Shown: positions 15,817 to 25,202 of the stretch, in pieces
Position numbering within the stretch: position 1 is the first letter of the stretch
Layout of the letters: the number at the start of each line of letters is the position of its first letter
Assembly: GCA_009838175.1 (NCBI GenBank)
Contig: VXSB01000026.1
Span: forward strand, 1-37,997
Direction of reading: 5' to 3'
Origin: Chloroflexota bacterium
Lineage (GTDB): Bacteria; Chloroflexota; Dehalococcoidia; Lucifugimonadales; Lucifugimonadaceae
Length of the DNA stretch: 37,997 nucleotides
Notes under the pieces: model-generated
The model's input: only the letters and a program-made list of their open reading frames with translations
The model's database searches: none
Told to the model about the DNA's origin: nothing
Program-made: the position numbers and the translations under genes

Positions 15817-17088
15817 GTGCCCGGCTCAGTCAAATACGTAATCGCAGACCGTGTCTCGAATGCCGACATGACAGGTTGGCTGTCTGACAGCGCGGTAAAG
15901 ATCGTTGACGGCAAGATCCGCGATGTTCTTCCTGCATCGAGTTTGCCTTCCGATGTCGAAGAGACATCCGAGGTGTTGCGGCTTGGCGATGTCTCGTTGA
16001 TGCCGGGGTTGGTGGATGCTCACTGCCACATGCACTGCAGCGCGACCAAGGACGCGCAGGCTTTGGCGCTGGCGGAAATGGACGACATCCAGCGGCTGAC
16101 GATGCGGGCGGTTTCGGCGATGCGCAAAGCGGTACTGGCCGGCACGACCACCGTGCGCGATATCGGTTCTCGCAACGAGGTGGCGTTCGCGATTAAACAG
16201 GCAATCAAGGATCGTGCCATACCGGGTCCGAGGTTGCTGGTCGCGGGTACTCCAATCACCATCACCGCCGGACACTGCTGGTTCTTCGGGACACAAGCGG
16301 ATACCGCTGACGACGTTGCGAAGGCGGTCCGGAATCAAGTCCGACAAGGCGCAGACGCGATCAAGATCATGTCTACCGGAGGCATGTTCACGCCTACCGC
16401 AAACCCGCGATTGCCCCAGTATCCGGCTGAAACGCTGGGCGTGGCGGTGCGTGAAGCTGCCCGATCGGGCATCACTGTCGCCGCGCACTGCCTGTCTGCC
16501 GATGGTGTCAAGAACTGCGTCGAGGCGAACGTGCATAACCTGATCCACGCCCGGTGGTACTCCCAAGACCCGTCCAAAGGTCTGGAGTTCGACTTAGATA
16601 CTGCGAAGCGCATGGCGGACCAAGGGCAGTGGGTAGATCCCACGATCGGGCATGGCATGTTAGGAACCGAGGCCACCGACAGAGGCGAGGCACCGCCACG
16701 CGCCATCCACTGGTCCGTAGCAGCATCCGACGTCGACAATGAAGCCCACTACGAAACACTGAACCAGAAGCACGACCTCGGCGTCCGATTCACCAACGGA
16801 CTAGACATGGGCATGCCCCACGGCACCCATGACCGCTCCGCCGCAAACGCGTGGTCAGTAGTCGAAAACCTCGGCTGGGACACGTGGAGCGCGTTGCGGA
16901 TGGCGACCATCGACACTGCCGAAGCTTTGCGGATCGACGATGAGGTCGGTTCGATCAAGTCGGGCAAGGTTGCCGATCTTGCCGCGTTCGACGGCGATCC
17001 AGCAACGAATATTCGGGACATGGATCGTGCTTCTACGGTCATACAGAGCGGCGAAGTGATCAAGCTGCGCAATGTGGCCCTGGTGTGA
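15817..17088 (+). CDS. Amidohydrolase family protein (imidazolonepropionase/prolidase-like)
   Basis: A 423-residue TIM-barrel metal-dependent hydrolase. The HxH metal site lies in LVDAHCHMH near residue 70. A candidate bridging Lys lies in IKIMSTGG (about 186), later metal His residues in AAHC (about 225) and NLIHARW, and the final Asp in FTNGLDMG. Closest in style to the Xaa-Pro dipeptidase/imidazolonepropionase-like amidohydrolases; the substrate cannot be told. The start is a GTG with no strong ribosome-binding site. It heads a same-strand group with another amidohydrolase and an ornithine-cyclodeaminase-like gene, which suggests catabolism of amide or amino-acid-like substrates. Confidence 0.88.
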   Translation: MPGSVKYVIADRVSNADMTGWLSDSAVKIVDGKIRDVLPASSLPSDVEETSEVLRLGDVSLMPGLVDAHCHMHCSATKDAQALALAEMDDIQRLTMRAVSAMRKAVLAGTTTVRDIGSRNEVAFAIKQAIKDRAIPGPRLLVAGTPITITAGHCWFFGTQADTADDVAKAVRNQVRQGADAIKIMSTGGMFTPTANPRLPQYPAETLGVAVREAARSGITVAAHCLSADGVKNCVEANVHNLIHARWYSQDPSKGLEFDLDTAKRMADQGQWVDPTIGHGMLGTEATDRGEAPPRAIHWSVAASDVDNEAHYETLNQKHDLGVRFTNGLDMGMPHGTHDRSAANAWSVVENLGWDTWSALRMATIDTAEALRIDDEVGSIKSGKVADLAAFDGDPATNIRDMDRASTVIQSGEVIKLRNVALV

Positions 17089-17097
17089 TACCTCGTC

Positions 17098-17117
17098 ATT
17101 CCCGCGAAGGCGGGAAT
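17098..17117. repeat. Short hairpin repeat, dRS3-like
   Basis: A perfect 8-bp stem ATTCCCGC/GCGGGAAT around GAAG, 10 nt after the amidohydrolase stop. It matches the ATTCCC-N8-GGGAAT shape of Neisseria dRS3 repeats. No T-run follows, so termination is possible but not shown. Confidence 0.85.
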
Positions 17118-17197
17118 CCAGGGAAAAGCAACACTTGGCGCTACAACAAACCCGAAACAATCCAAAAACAAAGCGCCCCGATTTAAGATGATCAGGA

Positions 17198-18079
17198 ATG
17201 ATCATCGATGCTTTAACCCACATACTTCCCCCTTATTTCAACGAACACCGCGACGAAGCACTCGCCCGCGACCGAACCTTCGCCGAACTCTTCGCTGACC
17301 CTAAAGCCCGCATCGCCCAAGCCGAGCACCTCCTTGAAGAGATGGATCGCTCGGAGGTCGAACGCTCGGTGATAGCCGGATTTGGTTGGACCGACCAAGA
17401 CCTCGCAAAACGCTCCAACGACTACCTTCTGGAATCCGCAACCAGACACCCAGACATCCTGATACCACTCTGCAGCGTGAACCCCCTCTGGCCCGGCGAC
17501 GACGCGCCCAAAGAAGCGGAACGCTGCTTAAACTTCGGCGCCCGCGGCATCGGTGAACTACACGCCGATACCCAAGGATGGGGCGATCCTCCATACGACC
17601 GCCTTGACGACGTAATGTCCGTCGCCCGCGAATACGTCGACAGTCGCAACAAAATCGCCTTTGTCGTTATACATGGTTCCGAACCCCTTGGGCACACCTA
17701 CCCCGGCAAAGGCGCGATGACCCCTGACCGCCTGCTGCAACTGGCGACCAGATTCCCAGACAACTCCTTCATCTTCTCTCACTTCGGCGGCGGACTGCCT
17801 TTCTACGAGCGCATGCCCGAAGTCAGTAAAGCACTGTCAAACGTCGCCTACGACTCTGCCGCCGCACCTTTCCTCTACGACACCAACATCTACGACACAA
17901 TCGAAAGCCTTGTCGGTAGCACTCGCATCTTCTTCGCCAGCGACTTCCCGCTAATGACCCAACGCCGGGCCTTAGACCACCTGCGAAGCGCTGAACTGCC
18001 CCTCTACACACAGAAGATGATCCTAGAAGTCGCCGGTCAGGTGTATGATTTCTCACGTTCACCAAAAAACCAGACCTAA
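17198..18079 (+). CDS. Amidohydrolase-2 family protein with altered HxH motif
   Basis: A 293-residue protein of the ACMSD/amidohydrolase-2 type. The N-terminus MIIDALTHILPPYF fits the family DxHxH strand, but the first His is Leu, leaving LxH. Downstream are VIHGSEP (central metal His), FIFSHFGGGLPFYERMP (His of the barrel) and FFASDFPL with the catalytic Asp. One metal ligand is therefore missing, so the protein may bind metal differently or have changed activity. It follows the other amidohydrolase by 109 nt and precedes the cyclodeaminase-like gene by 35 nt. Confidence 0.82.
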   Translation: MIIDALTHILPPYFNEHRDEALARDRTFAELFADPKARIAQAEHLLEEMDRSEVERSVIAGFGWTDQDLAKRSNDYLLESATRHPDILIPLCSVNPLWPGDDAPKEAERCLNFGARGIGELHADTQGWGDPPYDRLDDVMSVAREYVDSRNKIAFVVIHGSEPLGHTYPGKGAMTPDRLLQLATRFPDNSFIFSHFGGGLPFYERMPEVSKALSNVAYDSAAAPFLYDTNIYDTIESLVGSTRIFFASDFPLMTQRRALDHLRSAELPLYTQKMILEVAGQVYDFSRSPKNQT

Positions 18080-18114
18080 ACCCAAGCCGACCTCAACCGA
18101 AAGATACCCACGCT

Positions 18115-19107
18115 ATGGCACTTCTCCTAAACCGATCCGATGTCCAGCAAGTCCTAACCATGTCAAAGGCGATCGATGTGGTAGAAGCCGCGTTTGGCGA
18201 ACTTGCGGACGCCACCGCCGAGATGCCGCCGCGGACGGTGATGATCGATCCTGCGGTTGGTGGATGGATCGCGTACATGCCGGCGTATCTGAAGTCGGGC
18301 GGCGCGCTCGGAGCGAAGGCAGTAACGGTCTACAAGGACAACCCATCGAAGTTCGATCTGCCGACCACCATCGGCACGATTCTGGTTCAAAACAACGAGA
18401 CCGGCGAGGTCGTGGCGGCGATGGATGGCGGATATCTCACTGCGGTACGGACGGGCGCCGTTTCTGGAGTGGCGACGCGGCACATGGCACGTGGCGACTC
18501 GAAAGTGGGCGGCGTTCTAGGTGCGGGGGTGCAGGCGCGGCAACAGGCAATCGCCATCGCAGAAGCCAGCAACGTGGAGACGATCTTGACGTTCTCGCTC
18601 GACGATGACGCGTCACGCCGAGAGTTCGCAGGTTGGGTAGCGGATCAGACCGGGCTCGACGTGCGGCTCGCATCGAGCGGCGAAGAGTTGTGCCGCGAGT
18701 CGGACATCGTGGCTCTTGCCACTACCGCGGCGAATCCGATAGTCAGCGCGGAGTGGTGGAAGGCGGGGGCGCACATCAACGCCATCGGCTCCCACGCCCC
18801 CGGCGTCCGTGAACTCGACACCGCAACCATCCAACGCACCCGCATCATCTGCGACCAGTTGGAGGCGTGCATGGTGGAAGCTGGCGATCTTCAGATACCG
18901 GTCGAAGATGGCGACTACGCTTGGTCGGACGTCTCTGGAAATCTGGGCGATGTTGTGAACGGGGATACCCCCGGACGGACTTCAGATGACGAGGTGACGC
19001 TGTTCAAGAGCGTCGGGTTGGCGATACAGGACATCTCGTGCGCGGCCCTCGTGTACCGCGAGGCAGTGGCGAATGGGATTGGGCAGGAGTTCAACTTCTC
19101 CGCCTAA
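18115..19107 (+). CDS. Ornithine cyclodeaminase/mu-crystallin family protein
   Basis: The 330-residue protein is an NAD(P)-dependent enzyme of the ornithine cyclodeaminase/alanine dehydrogenase/ketimine reductase family. The Rossmann glycine motif is in VGGVLGAGVQARQQ (about 138-151). Conserved GGALGAKAVTVY, MDGGYLTAVRTGAVSGVAT and GSHAPGVRELD segments are present. The family acts on ornithine, cyclic ketimines or amino acids; which applies here is not readable. It is the last gene of a three-gene plus-strand group. Confidence 0.9.
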   Translation: MALLLNRSDVQQVLTMSKAIDVVEAAFGELADATAEMPPRTVMIDPAVGGWIAYMPAYLKSGGALGAKAVTVYKDNPSKFDLPTTIGTILVQNNETGEVVAAMDGGYLTAVRTGAVSGVATRHMARGDSKVGGVLGAGVQARQQAIAIAEASNVETILTFSLDDDASRREFAGWVADQTGLDVRLASSGEELCRESDIVALATTAANPIVSAEWWKAGAHINAIGSHAPGVRELDTATIQRTRIICDQLEACMVEAGDLQIPVEDGDYAWSDVSGNLGDVVNGDTPGRTSDDEVTLFKSVGLAIQDISCAALVYREAVANGIGQEFNFSA

Positions 19108-19109
19108 AA

Positions 19110-19145
19110 ACCCCGTCATCCCCGCGCAGGAGGGAATCCAGAGCG
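19110..19145. repeat. Degenerate copy of the short hairpin repeat
   Basis: The sequence CCGTCATCCCCGCGCAGGAGGGAATCCAG is a decayed member of the hairpin family seen at 15707 and 17098. The stem is imperfect. It sits between the convergent cyclodeaminase and hsdMS genes. Confidence 0.5.
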
Positions 19146-19206
19146 GAAGACCGACGATAGGGACGCGGAGCCCAGCGAACGCAGGGGATGCCCGGGGTGA
19201 CCTGGA

Positions 19207-21669
19207 CTACGACTCTCCCCAAACTCGCCCCATAACATCCCGTATCTTCCCCTCCATGCGCTCAATCAAAGACACGTTTGCGTCTACTAGCGATTGTTCT
19301 GCTGTCAAGTCACGTGTTATGGCTTGTTGCGTCTCTAGATCAGGTAATGGCATTCTAATACGTTTCAAAACTCTGCCCGAGACAAAGTTGAACGACGTCT
19401 TGCCCGAAAGCCGAATCAACTCGTCCTTAAACTGAGCGGACATTCGAAAAAGGAATTCTGGATCAAGCACGGGGCGGGCTTCCTGCTTGACCACCAACCC
19501 GTTAAATTGCTGGTTCGTAGTCAGCGGGATTTCGGAGATCGCGTACTCACCGACAGACGCCGTACAACACAAAAGCACTGTCTTCGGTGGCAACAGCCTC
19601 AGACTGGATTCATGTAATGCGGCTTTACTTATGGATTGCTGTGTCCTATCGATACGTCGGCCGATCTGGCGAATATCGTTGACCGTAAACCATGGAACAT
19701 CATTGGCATCCCAATACCGCGGTTCTTTGCGCGACGGCGTTGAACCGTTGATCACATCACACACCTCCCCCAACTCCACCACCGGCCACTCCGGATCAAC
19801 CGCAATCCCCGGACGCCAATTCTCAACAACTGCACGCGCCCCATCAATAACCCTCTGATAACCCTCAATCTCCGAAACAATCTCACGCTGAACTTCCAAC
19901 GATGGTAGGGGGATGTCAATGTTTTCGAAACGTCCCTTGGTGATGTGCCGCATCGTGTTGCCGTGTACATTTTCGGTAATCGCGGCTGAAATCTGATCCT
20001 TGCAGTAATACAGATACTTCTTGAGAATGGCTTCATTTGGTGCCACTCTGAAGATGTGCTGATTTAACACGGCATCATCATCATCCCAAATGAAAAACCC
20101 GATGGTTGCCGACCAAGAAATCAATAGATCACCGCGTTTTACCACGTATTTTTCGAGTATGTCCTGGCGAGTCGTGAAATTGTATTTGCTTGAAGTGCCG
20201 GTCAAGTTTTGGATACGGATTATTTTGCGTCCTTCTTGCTCCCAATCCGATGGTTTGAACGCCATTCCATTGATGTACTCAGCGACATCACCCAACTTTG
20301 CCATTGGAAAACGACCCGCAGTAACAACACTGACTCGATACCGTTCCCCGCTCAGGTTGTAGTCACCGTCTTCACCGACCCTAGATTTCTCAACCACCAT
20401 GCCAGTTGAAGGCATGAACTCCCCAATGCCATCTCCCTCCCGGACACGACGCAGATACTCCACCACCTCAGTCTTCACACGCGGCAGATCATTCTGATCA
20501 ATCTCCCGTCGCTGCGCACCAAGATCAAACCCATCATTCTCAACCTTGAAAAAACCGATGGTTTCCGACCGCCGAGCCAACGACTTGTCAAGTATCAAGA
20601 TCGAAGTCTTAACCCCGGAATACGGATTGAAAACCCCCGGAGGCAACGAAACCACCGCAACGAGATAGTCCTCGACCAGCATCTTACGCAGCTGCTTGTG
20701 CGCGTTCTGACTCTGGAAAATGATCCCCTCCGGAACAATCACTCCGGCCCGACCTTCAGGCGTCAGATGCTCAGCGATGTAATCCACGAACAGAACCTCG
20801 CTACGCCGCGAAGTAACGCTGAATCGGTTATGCGGACGTATCCCACCCTTCGGCGACATAAACGGCGGATTGGCCAAAATCACGTTCGCATATTCGTTCC
20901 ATCGCTCCTCGCTAGTGAGGGTGTCATACTCGAATACGTCCGGGTCTGGGAAGCGGTGCAAGTAGAGATTGACCAACGAAAGTCGGACCATGTCAGGGGA
21001 GATGTCATACCCGCTGACGTTGCCTGCGAGCCTAGTGCGTTCGTCCGAAGTTAACGGCGAATCGGCATCCAGGTTCGACTTCATGATGTGCTTGTAAGCC
21101 GAAATCAGGAAGCCCGCGGTACCGCACGCCGGATCTAGGATGATGTCGTCCTTCTTAGGATCGACGATCTCCACGATGAAATCGATGATGTGCCGCGGCG
21201 TCCGGAACTGCCCCGCATCTCCCTGCGAACCCATGATCGACAGCAGATACTCAAACGCATCCCCTAAACGCTCCGAGTTGTCATATTCAAACTCGTCAAT
21301 CACCCCTAGAAACGCCCGCAAAGTCTCAGGGTCCCGAAACGGCAGGTAGGCATTGTTGAAGATCGACCGGAACAGCACCGGCAACCCCGGATTCTCGCCC
21401 ATCCGCGTGATGCCCTCCGAATAGAGGTTCAGCGCATCAAACGCCCCAATCCCACGCCCCACAATCTTCCGCCAAGAGTACCGACCAAAATCCCCTACAA
21501 AAAACGAAGCACTACCACCAAACTCCTCCGCCAGCGCGTCCATGTCATCCATGAACTTGTACATAAGAGCCAAAGTGATCTGCTCAACCTGACTCTTAGG
21601 GTCCGGAACCTTCCCAACAAGTATGTCTCGAGCTGTATCAATCCGCTGCCGCGTCTGAACGTCTAACAC
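19207..21669 (-). CDS. Type I restriction-modification: fused HsdM-HsdS
   Basis: An 820-residue fusion of modification and specificity subunits. Residues about 1-420 are an N6-adenine methylase with SAM motif DPACGTAGF (179-187) and catalytic NPPF (267-270). From about 455 there are two target-recognition domains: KLGDVAEYINGMAFKPSDW to about 590, then ELGEVCDVINGSTPSRKEPRYW from about 632. Helical spacers follow each (QREIVSEIEGYQRVIDGA and QQAITRDLTAEQSLVD). HsdM and HsdS are usually separate, so this resembles single-chain type I or type IIG-like designs, but a separate HsdR is encoded upstream. It is the last gene of hsdR-antitoxin-toxin-hsdMS. Confidence 0.93.
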   Translation of the reverse strand: MLDVQTRQRIDTARDILVGKVPDPKSQVEQITLALMYKFMDDMDALAEEFGGSASFFVGDFGRYSWRKIVGRGIGAFDALNLYSEGITRMGENPGLPVLFRSIFNNAYLPFRDPETLRAFLGVIDEFEYDNSERLGDAFEYLLSIMGSQGDAGQFRTPRHIIDFIVEIVDPKKDDIILDPACGTAGFLISAYKHIMKSNLDADSPLTSDERTRLAGNVSGYDISPDMVRLSLVNLYLHRFPDPDVFEYDTLTSEERWNEYANVILANPPFMSPKGGIRPHNRFSVTSRRSEVLFVDYIAEHLTPEGRAGVIVPEGIIFQSQNAHKQLRKMLVEDYLVAVVSLPPGVFNPYSGVKTSILILDKSLARRSETIGFFKVENDGFDLGAQRREIDQNDLPRVKTEVVEYLRRVREGDGIGEFMPSTGMVVEKSRVGEDGDYNLSGERYRVSVVTAGRFPMAKLGDVAEYINGMAFKPSDWEQEGRKIIRIQNLTGTSSKYNFTTRQDILEKYVVKRGDLLISWSATIGFFIWDDDDAVLNQHIFRVAPNEAILKKYLYYCKDQISAAITENVHGNTMRHITKGRFENIDIPLPSLEVQREIVSEIEGYQRVIDGARAVVENWRPGIAVDPEWPVVELGEVCDVINGSTPSRKEPRYWDANDVPWFTVNDIRQIGRRIDRTQQSISKAALHESSLRLLPPKTVLLCCTASVGEYAISEIPLTTNQQFNGLVVKQEARPVLDPEFLFRMSAQFKDELIRLSGKTSFNFVSGRVLKRIRMPLPDLETQQAITRDLTAEQSLVDANVSLIERMEGKIRDVMGRVWGES

Positions 21670-21690
21670 GATCTATCTCCCTTTATCCCT

Positions 21691-22083
21691 TCAAGCCGTT
21701 TCAAGTTCAATATCAGCGATCCGTTCGAAATGCCGACGATTGTTTGTGAGCACCGTCAAATCGTGAATCACCGCGGTACAACCGATCAACAGATCAAAAT
21801 CACCGATCAACGTCCCTGCGGACCGCAATCTTGCACGTTCGAAACCGAACAATTTGCAGATGTCGTCTCTCAAACCCAAGACCTCGAAGCCGCCTAGCAA
21901 ACGAAGAAACGCCAACTCTTCCGCGGTCTGATCCGGCGATTGCGATATCCCTTCGTACACCTCGGCAAGCGTCACGATACTCACCGCCACACCGTCGTCT
22001 CTGACCCGGTCTAATCGCTCGCAGATGTTGTCGTCGCCGTTCAGGTAATGGATCACCCAGTCTGTGTCGACCAGATATCTCAT
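21691..22083 (-). CDS. PIN-domain toxin (VapC-like)
   Basis: A 130-residue PIN-domain ribonuclease. Acidic residues expected for metal binding are Asp6 (LVDTDWV), Glu41 in LAEVYEG, and Asp96/Asp99 in GDFDLLIG. It begins within the antitoxin stop codon (ATGA overlap at 22080-22083), the usual layout of a type II toxin-antitoxin pair. It lies inside a restriction operon between hsdR and hsdMS, where it could act as an addiction element for the locus. Confidence 0.9.
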   Translation of the reverse strand: MRYLVDTDWVIHYLNGDDNICERLDRVRDDGVAVSIVTLAEVYEGISQSPDQTAEELAFLRLLGGFEVLGLRDDICKLFGFERARLRSAGTLIGDFDLLIGCTAVIHDLTVLTNNRRHFERIADIELETA

Positions 22084-22328
22084 TCCGCGTCGTCGGCAAA
22101 CATGTGCGCAGAACCTTGAATACGGGCTCTATACAGGTCAGCAATCCGCTTATCCGCATCAACCTTGCCCCTCCACGCACCTGCCGAAGACCTGCTCACC
22201 TCAACATCCTTAGCAGTGATACGACGCCCCGAGATCGTGACAACAACCACGTCTCCCTCGTCCAAATCAAGCGCCTTCGTAGGTTTGAGAAAACCATCCT
22301 CGTACTTGGCTGTCACTGTTTGTGCCAT
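22080..22328 (-). CDS. Antitoxin, AF2212-like (DUF104) family
   Basis: An 82-residue protein starting MAQTVTAKYEDGFLKPTKAL. The Tyr-Glu-x-Gly-x-Leu-Lys-Pro pattern followed by LDEGDVVVVTI is the AF2212-like/DUF104 antitoxin strand module. The acidic, polar C-terminus would wrap the toxin. The frame extends four residues upstream to 22340, and neither start has a clear ribosome-binding site. Its stop overlaps the PIN toxin start by 4 nt. Confidence 0.82.
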   Translation of the reverse strand: MAQTVTAKYEDGFLKPTKALDLDEGDVVVVTISGRRITAKDVEVSRSSAGAWRGKVDADKRIADLYRARIQGSAHMFADDAE

Positions 22329-22408
22329 CTCGTCGACCATCGTTGCTGGTAATGCCAGTACATCCGAGTATATGACCTCTAATTCCCATCTTTACACGTA
22401 CACCAGCG

Positions 22409-24952
22409 TCAAACAAACTGGTTCAAAACGACCCAATCCTTCACATACTCCCTGACCAACTCCCGATACTCCTCAGGAACACGCCCGTAATCCGCCAGCG
22501 AAAAACCCGCGTTAGTAGCCAAATCCGCAAAACTACCCCCATCCACGATAATCCGTACGCTCTCATCCCCCGCATACGCTACGAAGAACGCCTTGATCGC
22601 AGGTATCGATCCGACGTCTTCAGGGGCATGTTGCGCGATGAACTTCCCAAACTCCTCATCCAGCAACTCGGCCCTGCTCTTGATCTTCGGGATCAGTCCG
22701 AAGACGTGCTCCAGAATCTCTCGCAATGACACCCGGCGGTCCAGATTCAGCGCCTCCCTCAACTTATCGAGTGTGTAGTACTCTTCTGGCTTGTCGAAGA
22801 TCTGCTGCCGGACATAGTCCTGAGCCTTTTCCCAAGCCTCGTTTTCCACCGCCTCGCGCAACGTCTCATCCTTCTTCGCATCGTCCGCGAACCTGTTGAA
22901 CATCATTCGATCGACCTTCATTCCCACAGTCCCAATCTGCTCCTCCCGCAACGAATGAAGCTCGTCCTCTCCTAAGTAAGTGAACATGTTCAGCCGCTTT
23001 GTTACCGCGCCGTTTTCCGGACCGTCGTCCCCATTCTGCCCCTTGCTGATCGGCGGCAGCTTCAAAACCTCGTCATAGTCGTATTCGGTTTCGAAATACT
23101 CGTAATTCCCGAAAAAGTCGATCAGATTGAAAGACGTTTTCTCGGCGTTCGGCGATCCTTCCTTCAGGTACTTCTCGATCGCCTGATCCCGGAAATCGTG
23201 CTTGCGCGTACCCCGTCCCTTAATCTGTATGAAATCCGTCGGCGAAAAGATCGGACGCATCAAACCCAAGTTCAAGATATCCGGGCAATCGTAACCAGTT
23301 GTCATCATCCCCACTGTCACGCAGACCCTCGTCTTACTCGTCAAGTATCCCTCGATGAATTGGCTACGATCATTCAAGTTGTTGTTGGCGAAGTTCATCG
23401 CAAACCGTTGAGCCGTCGGAATCACCGACGTCACCTGCACCGCGAAATCAGACTGGTACCGCCCCGGAAACATCTGCATCGCAAACTCGTTCAGAATATT
23501 CGTCAGCTTCGCCGCATGACTCTGGCTCACGCAGAAAATAATCGACTTCCCGATCTCTTTGCTGATCGGATCCCTAAGAGCATGTTCGAGGAAAACGGCG
23601 CAGAACTCCTGATTCGTCGAGTCGGAAAAGAAAGTGCGCTCAAAATGACGGCGCTGCATCGTCGCCGTCGTCTCCTCGCCCTCCTCATCGGTAAACGTTA
23701 CGAGGAATCCCTGTTCCGACAACATCTCCGTCGAGACATCCGTTCTAGCATCCACCACCTTCGGATTGATCAAATGCCCGTCTTTCACTCCATCTAGCAA
23801 CGAATAACTGAAAGTCGGCCGTCCACTTTCGCAACCAAACGTGCGATACGTGTCCAGTAGCAGTCGCCGTTCCATCTCTCGAGGATCAAGGACCGACGCA
23901 TCACCCGCTTTCACGTTTCGCAGGTAATTGCGCGGCGTGGCGGTCAGCCCCAGCTTGTAACCCATAAAGTAGTTGAAAACATCCCGCGCATTCCCGTTGA
24001 TCGAACGGTGCGCCTCATCCGAAATCACGAGGTCGAAATCGGTAGGGGAGAACAGCTCGACGTATTTGTTGTTCACCAGCAACGACTGCACCGTTGTCAC
24101 CACAATTTCATGGCGACGCCAACCGCTCCGGTCGTCTTTGTAGATCACAGTCGAATAATCGGGTTTGAGATAATCTTCGAACGCCCGCTTGGCCTGATTC
24201 TCAAGTTCCAACCTGTCGACTAGGAACAGTACCCTCGACGCATTCCCCGTCCGCAAAAACAGCTTGATGATCGCAGCCGCCACCAACGTCTTGCCCGTTC
24301 CCGTAGCCATCTCAAACAGGAAACGATCATTGCCACGCTTCACTGCACGCTGGATCGACTTCACCGCATTCACCTGATACTCCCGCATCAAACGCAACCC
24401 ATTCACCCGCATGAACTCGTCGCGTTCATCTTCGTTGATCCAACCCGCTCGAAGCTTGTAATCCGGCATCTTCGTCTTCATGATGTAATCCGCATTCACC
24501 GCCTCATCCACCAAACGCCCTCGATCCGGCGGTTGACGCTTCACTATCTCACCGACACTCTCTGGCCGAGGAAACTCCGTGATTGTCGAAGGATTACCCT
24601 GCTCAACGTCCCAGAAGTAATGCAAATGACCGTTTGACAAAATTACGTATCGGCAATTCTTCCGCCGCGCGTATGACCTAGCCTGCTCTTTGCCCACCAA
24701 TGGCTGCTTGCTGGCCGACTTCGCTTCCAACACCACCAACGGACGTCCACGTTCATCTACTAGCAAATAATCGACAAATCCCCTCCCCACATTCTCGAAA
24801 TCATCACCCATCGCGTCCAACTCCGCCTGCCCACTGACCTTCGACTCCAAATGAATATTCCCCAGTCTCCCATCTTCATCAAAGAAACGCCAACCAGACC
24901 TCTCCAACATCTGATTGATCCTGATCCGCGCCGTCGCTTCGTTATCCGGCAC
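22409..24952 (-). CDS. hsdR: Type I restriction enzyme R subunit
   Basis: The 847-residue motor and nuclease subunit. An N-terminal PD-(D/E)xK nuclease is seen as Asp61 (FVDYLLV) and Glu76-Ala-Lys78 (VLEAKSA). The superfamily 2 translocase follows with Walker A ATGTGKT (216-222), DEAH (312-315), LGLTATP and, in the second RecA-like domain, KGRGTRKHD. The C-terminal helical region would bind the methylase. The start is GTG with only weak GGA upstream. Downstream come a toxin-antitoxin pair and hsdMS on the same strand. Length is shorter than EcoKI HsdR but in the range of the smaller subfamily. Confidence 0.94.
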   Translation of the reverse strand: MPDNEATARIRINQMLERSGWRFFDEDGRLGNIHLESKVSGQAELDAMGDDFENVGRGFVDYLLVDERGRPLVVLEAKSASKQPLVGKEQARSYARRKNCRYVILSNGHLHYFWDVEQGNPSTITEFPRPESVGEIVKRQPPDRGRLVDEAVNADYIMKTKMPDYKLRAGWINEDERDEFMRVNGLRLMREYQVNAVKSIQRAVKRGNDRFLFEMATGTGKTLVAAAIIKLFLRTGNASRVLFLVDRLELENQAKRAFEDYLKPDYSTVIYKDDRSGWRRHEIVVTTVQSLLVNNKYVELFSPTDFDLVISDEAHRSINGNARDVFNYFMGYKLGLTATPRNYLRNVKAGDASVLDPREMERRLLLDTYRTFGCESGRPTFSYSLLDGVKDGHLINPKVVDARTDVSTEMLSEQGFLVTFTDEEGEETTATMQRRHFERTFFSDSTNQEFCAVFLEHALRDPISKEIGKSIIFCVSQSHAAKLTNILNEFAMQMFPGRYQSDFAVQVTSVIPTAQRFAMNFANNNLNDRSQFIEGYLTSKTRVCVTVGMMTTGYDCPDILNLGLMRPIFSPTDFIQIKGRGTRKHDFRDQAIEKYLKEGSPNAEKTSFNLIDFFGNYEYFETEYDYDEVLKLPPISKGQNGDDGPENGAVTKRLNMFTYLGEDELHSLREEQIGTVGMKVDRMMFNRFADDAKKDETLREAVENEAWEKAQDYVRQQIFDKPEEYYTLDKLREALNLDRRVSLREILEHVFGLIPKIKSRAELLDEEFGKFIAQHAPEDVGSIPAIKAFFVAYAGDESVRIIVDGGSFADLATNAGFSLADYGRVPEEYRELVREYVKDWVVLNQFV

Positions 24953-25202
24953 GTCTAATTTCCGTACTTGCTAAGACTCACGACCAAAAAGTCTATAACC
25001 ACTAAATCCGACCACATCCGGTCACCCGACTAACACCCATCACAGCCCATCCCTCAATCCCCGGTTCACCCAACTTTTTGAGCTTGTTCAGAAATTAATC
25101 ATGCCGGAGTTTTGCCGCCGACAGCGGCATGATTCCCCTTCAACATGCAACCTCTACCCCCATCAAATCACTCCCTAAAACAACCCGGTCAAAAACTCCC
25201 AC
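24953..25202. other. Gene-free stretch upstream of hsdR, ending in direct repeat A
   Basis: I see no gene. On the minus strand it should hold the hsdR promoter, though I find no convincing -35/-10 pair. From 25064 it is direct repeat copy A. Confidence 0.6.
25064..25202. repeat. Long direct repeat, copy A (139 nt)
   Basis: It matches 26016-26217 except that 63 nt (26101-26163) are absent, plus scattered substitutions. It includes an in-frame remnant of the 3' end of the membrane-protein gene (EFLTGLF-stop on the minus strand). It ends at 25202, exactly one base before the stop codon of the toxin gene. Confidence 0.85.
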
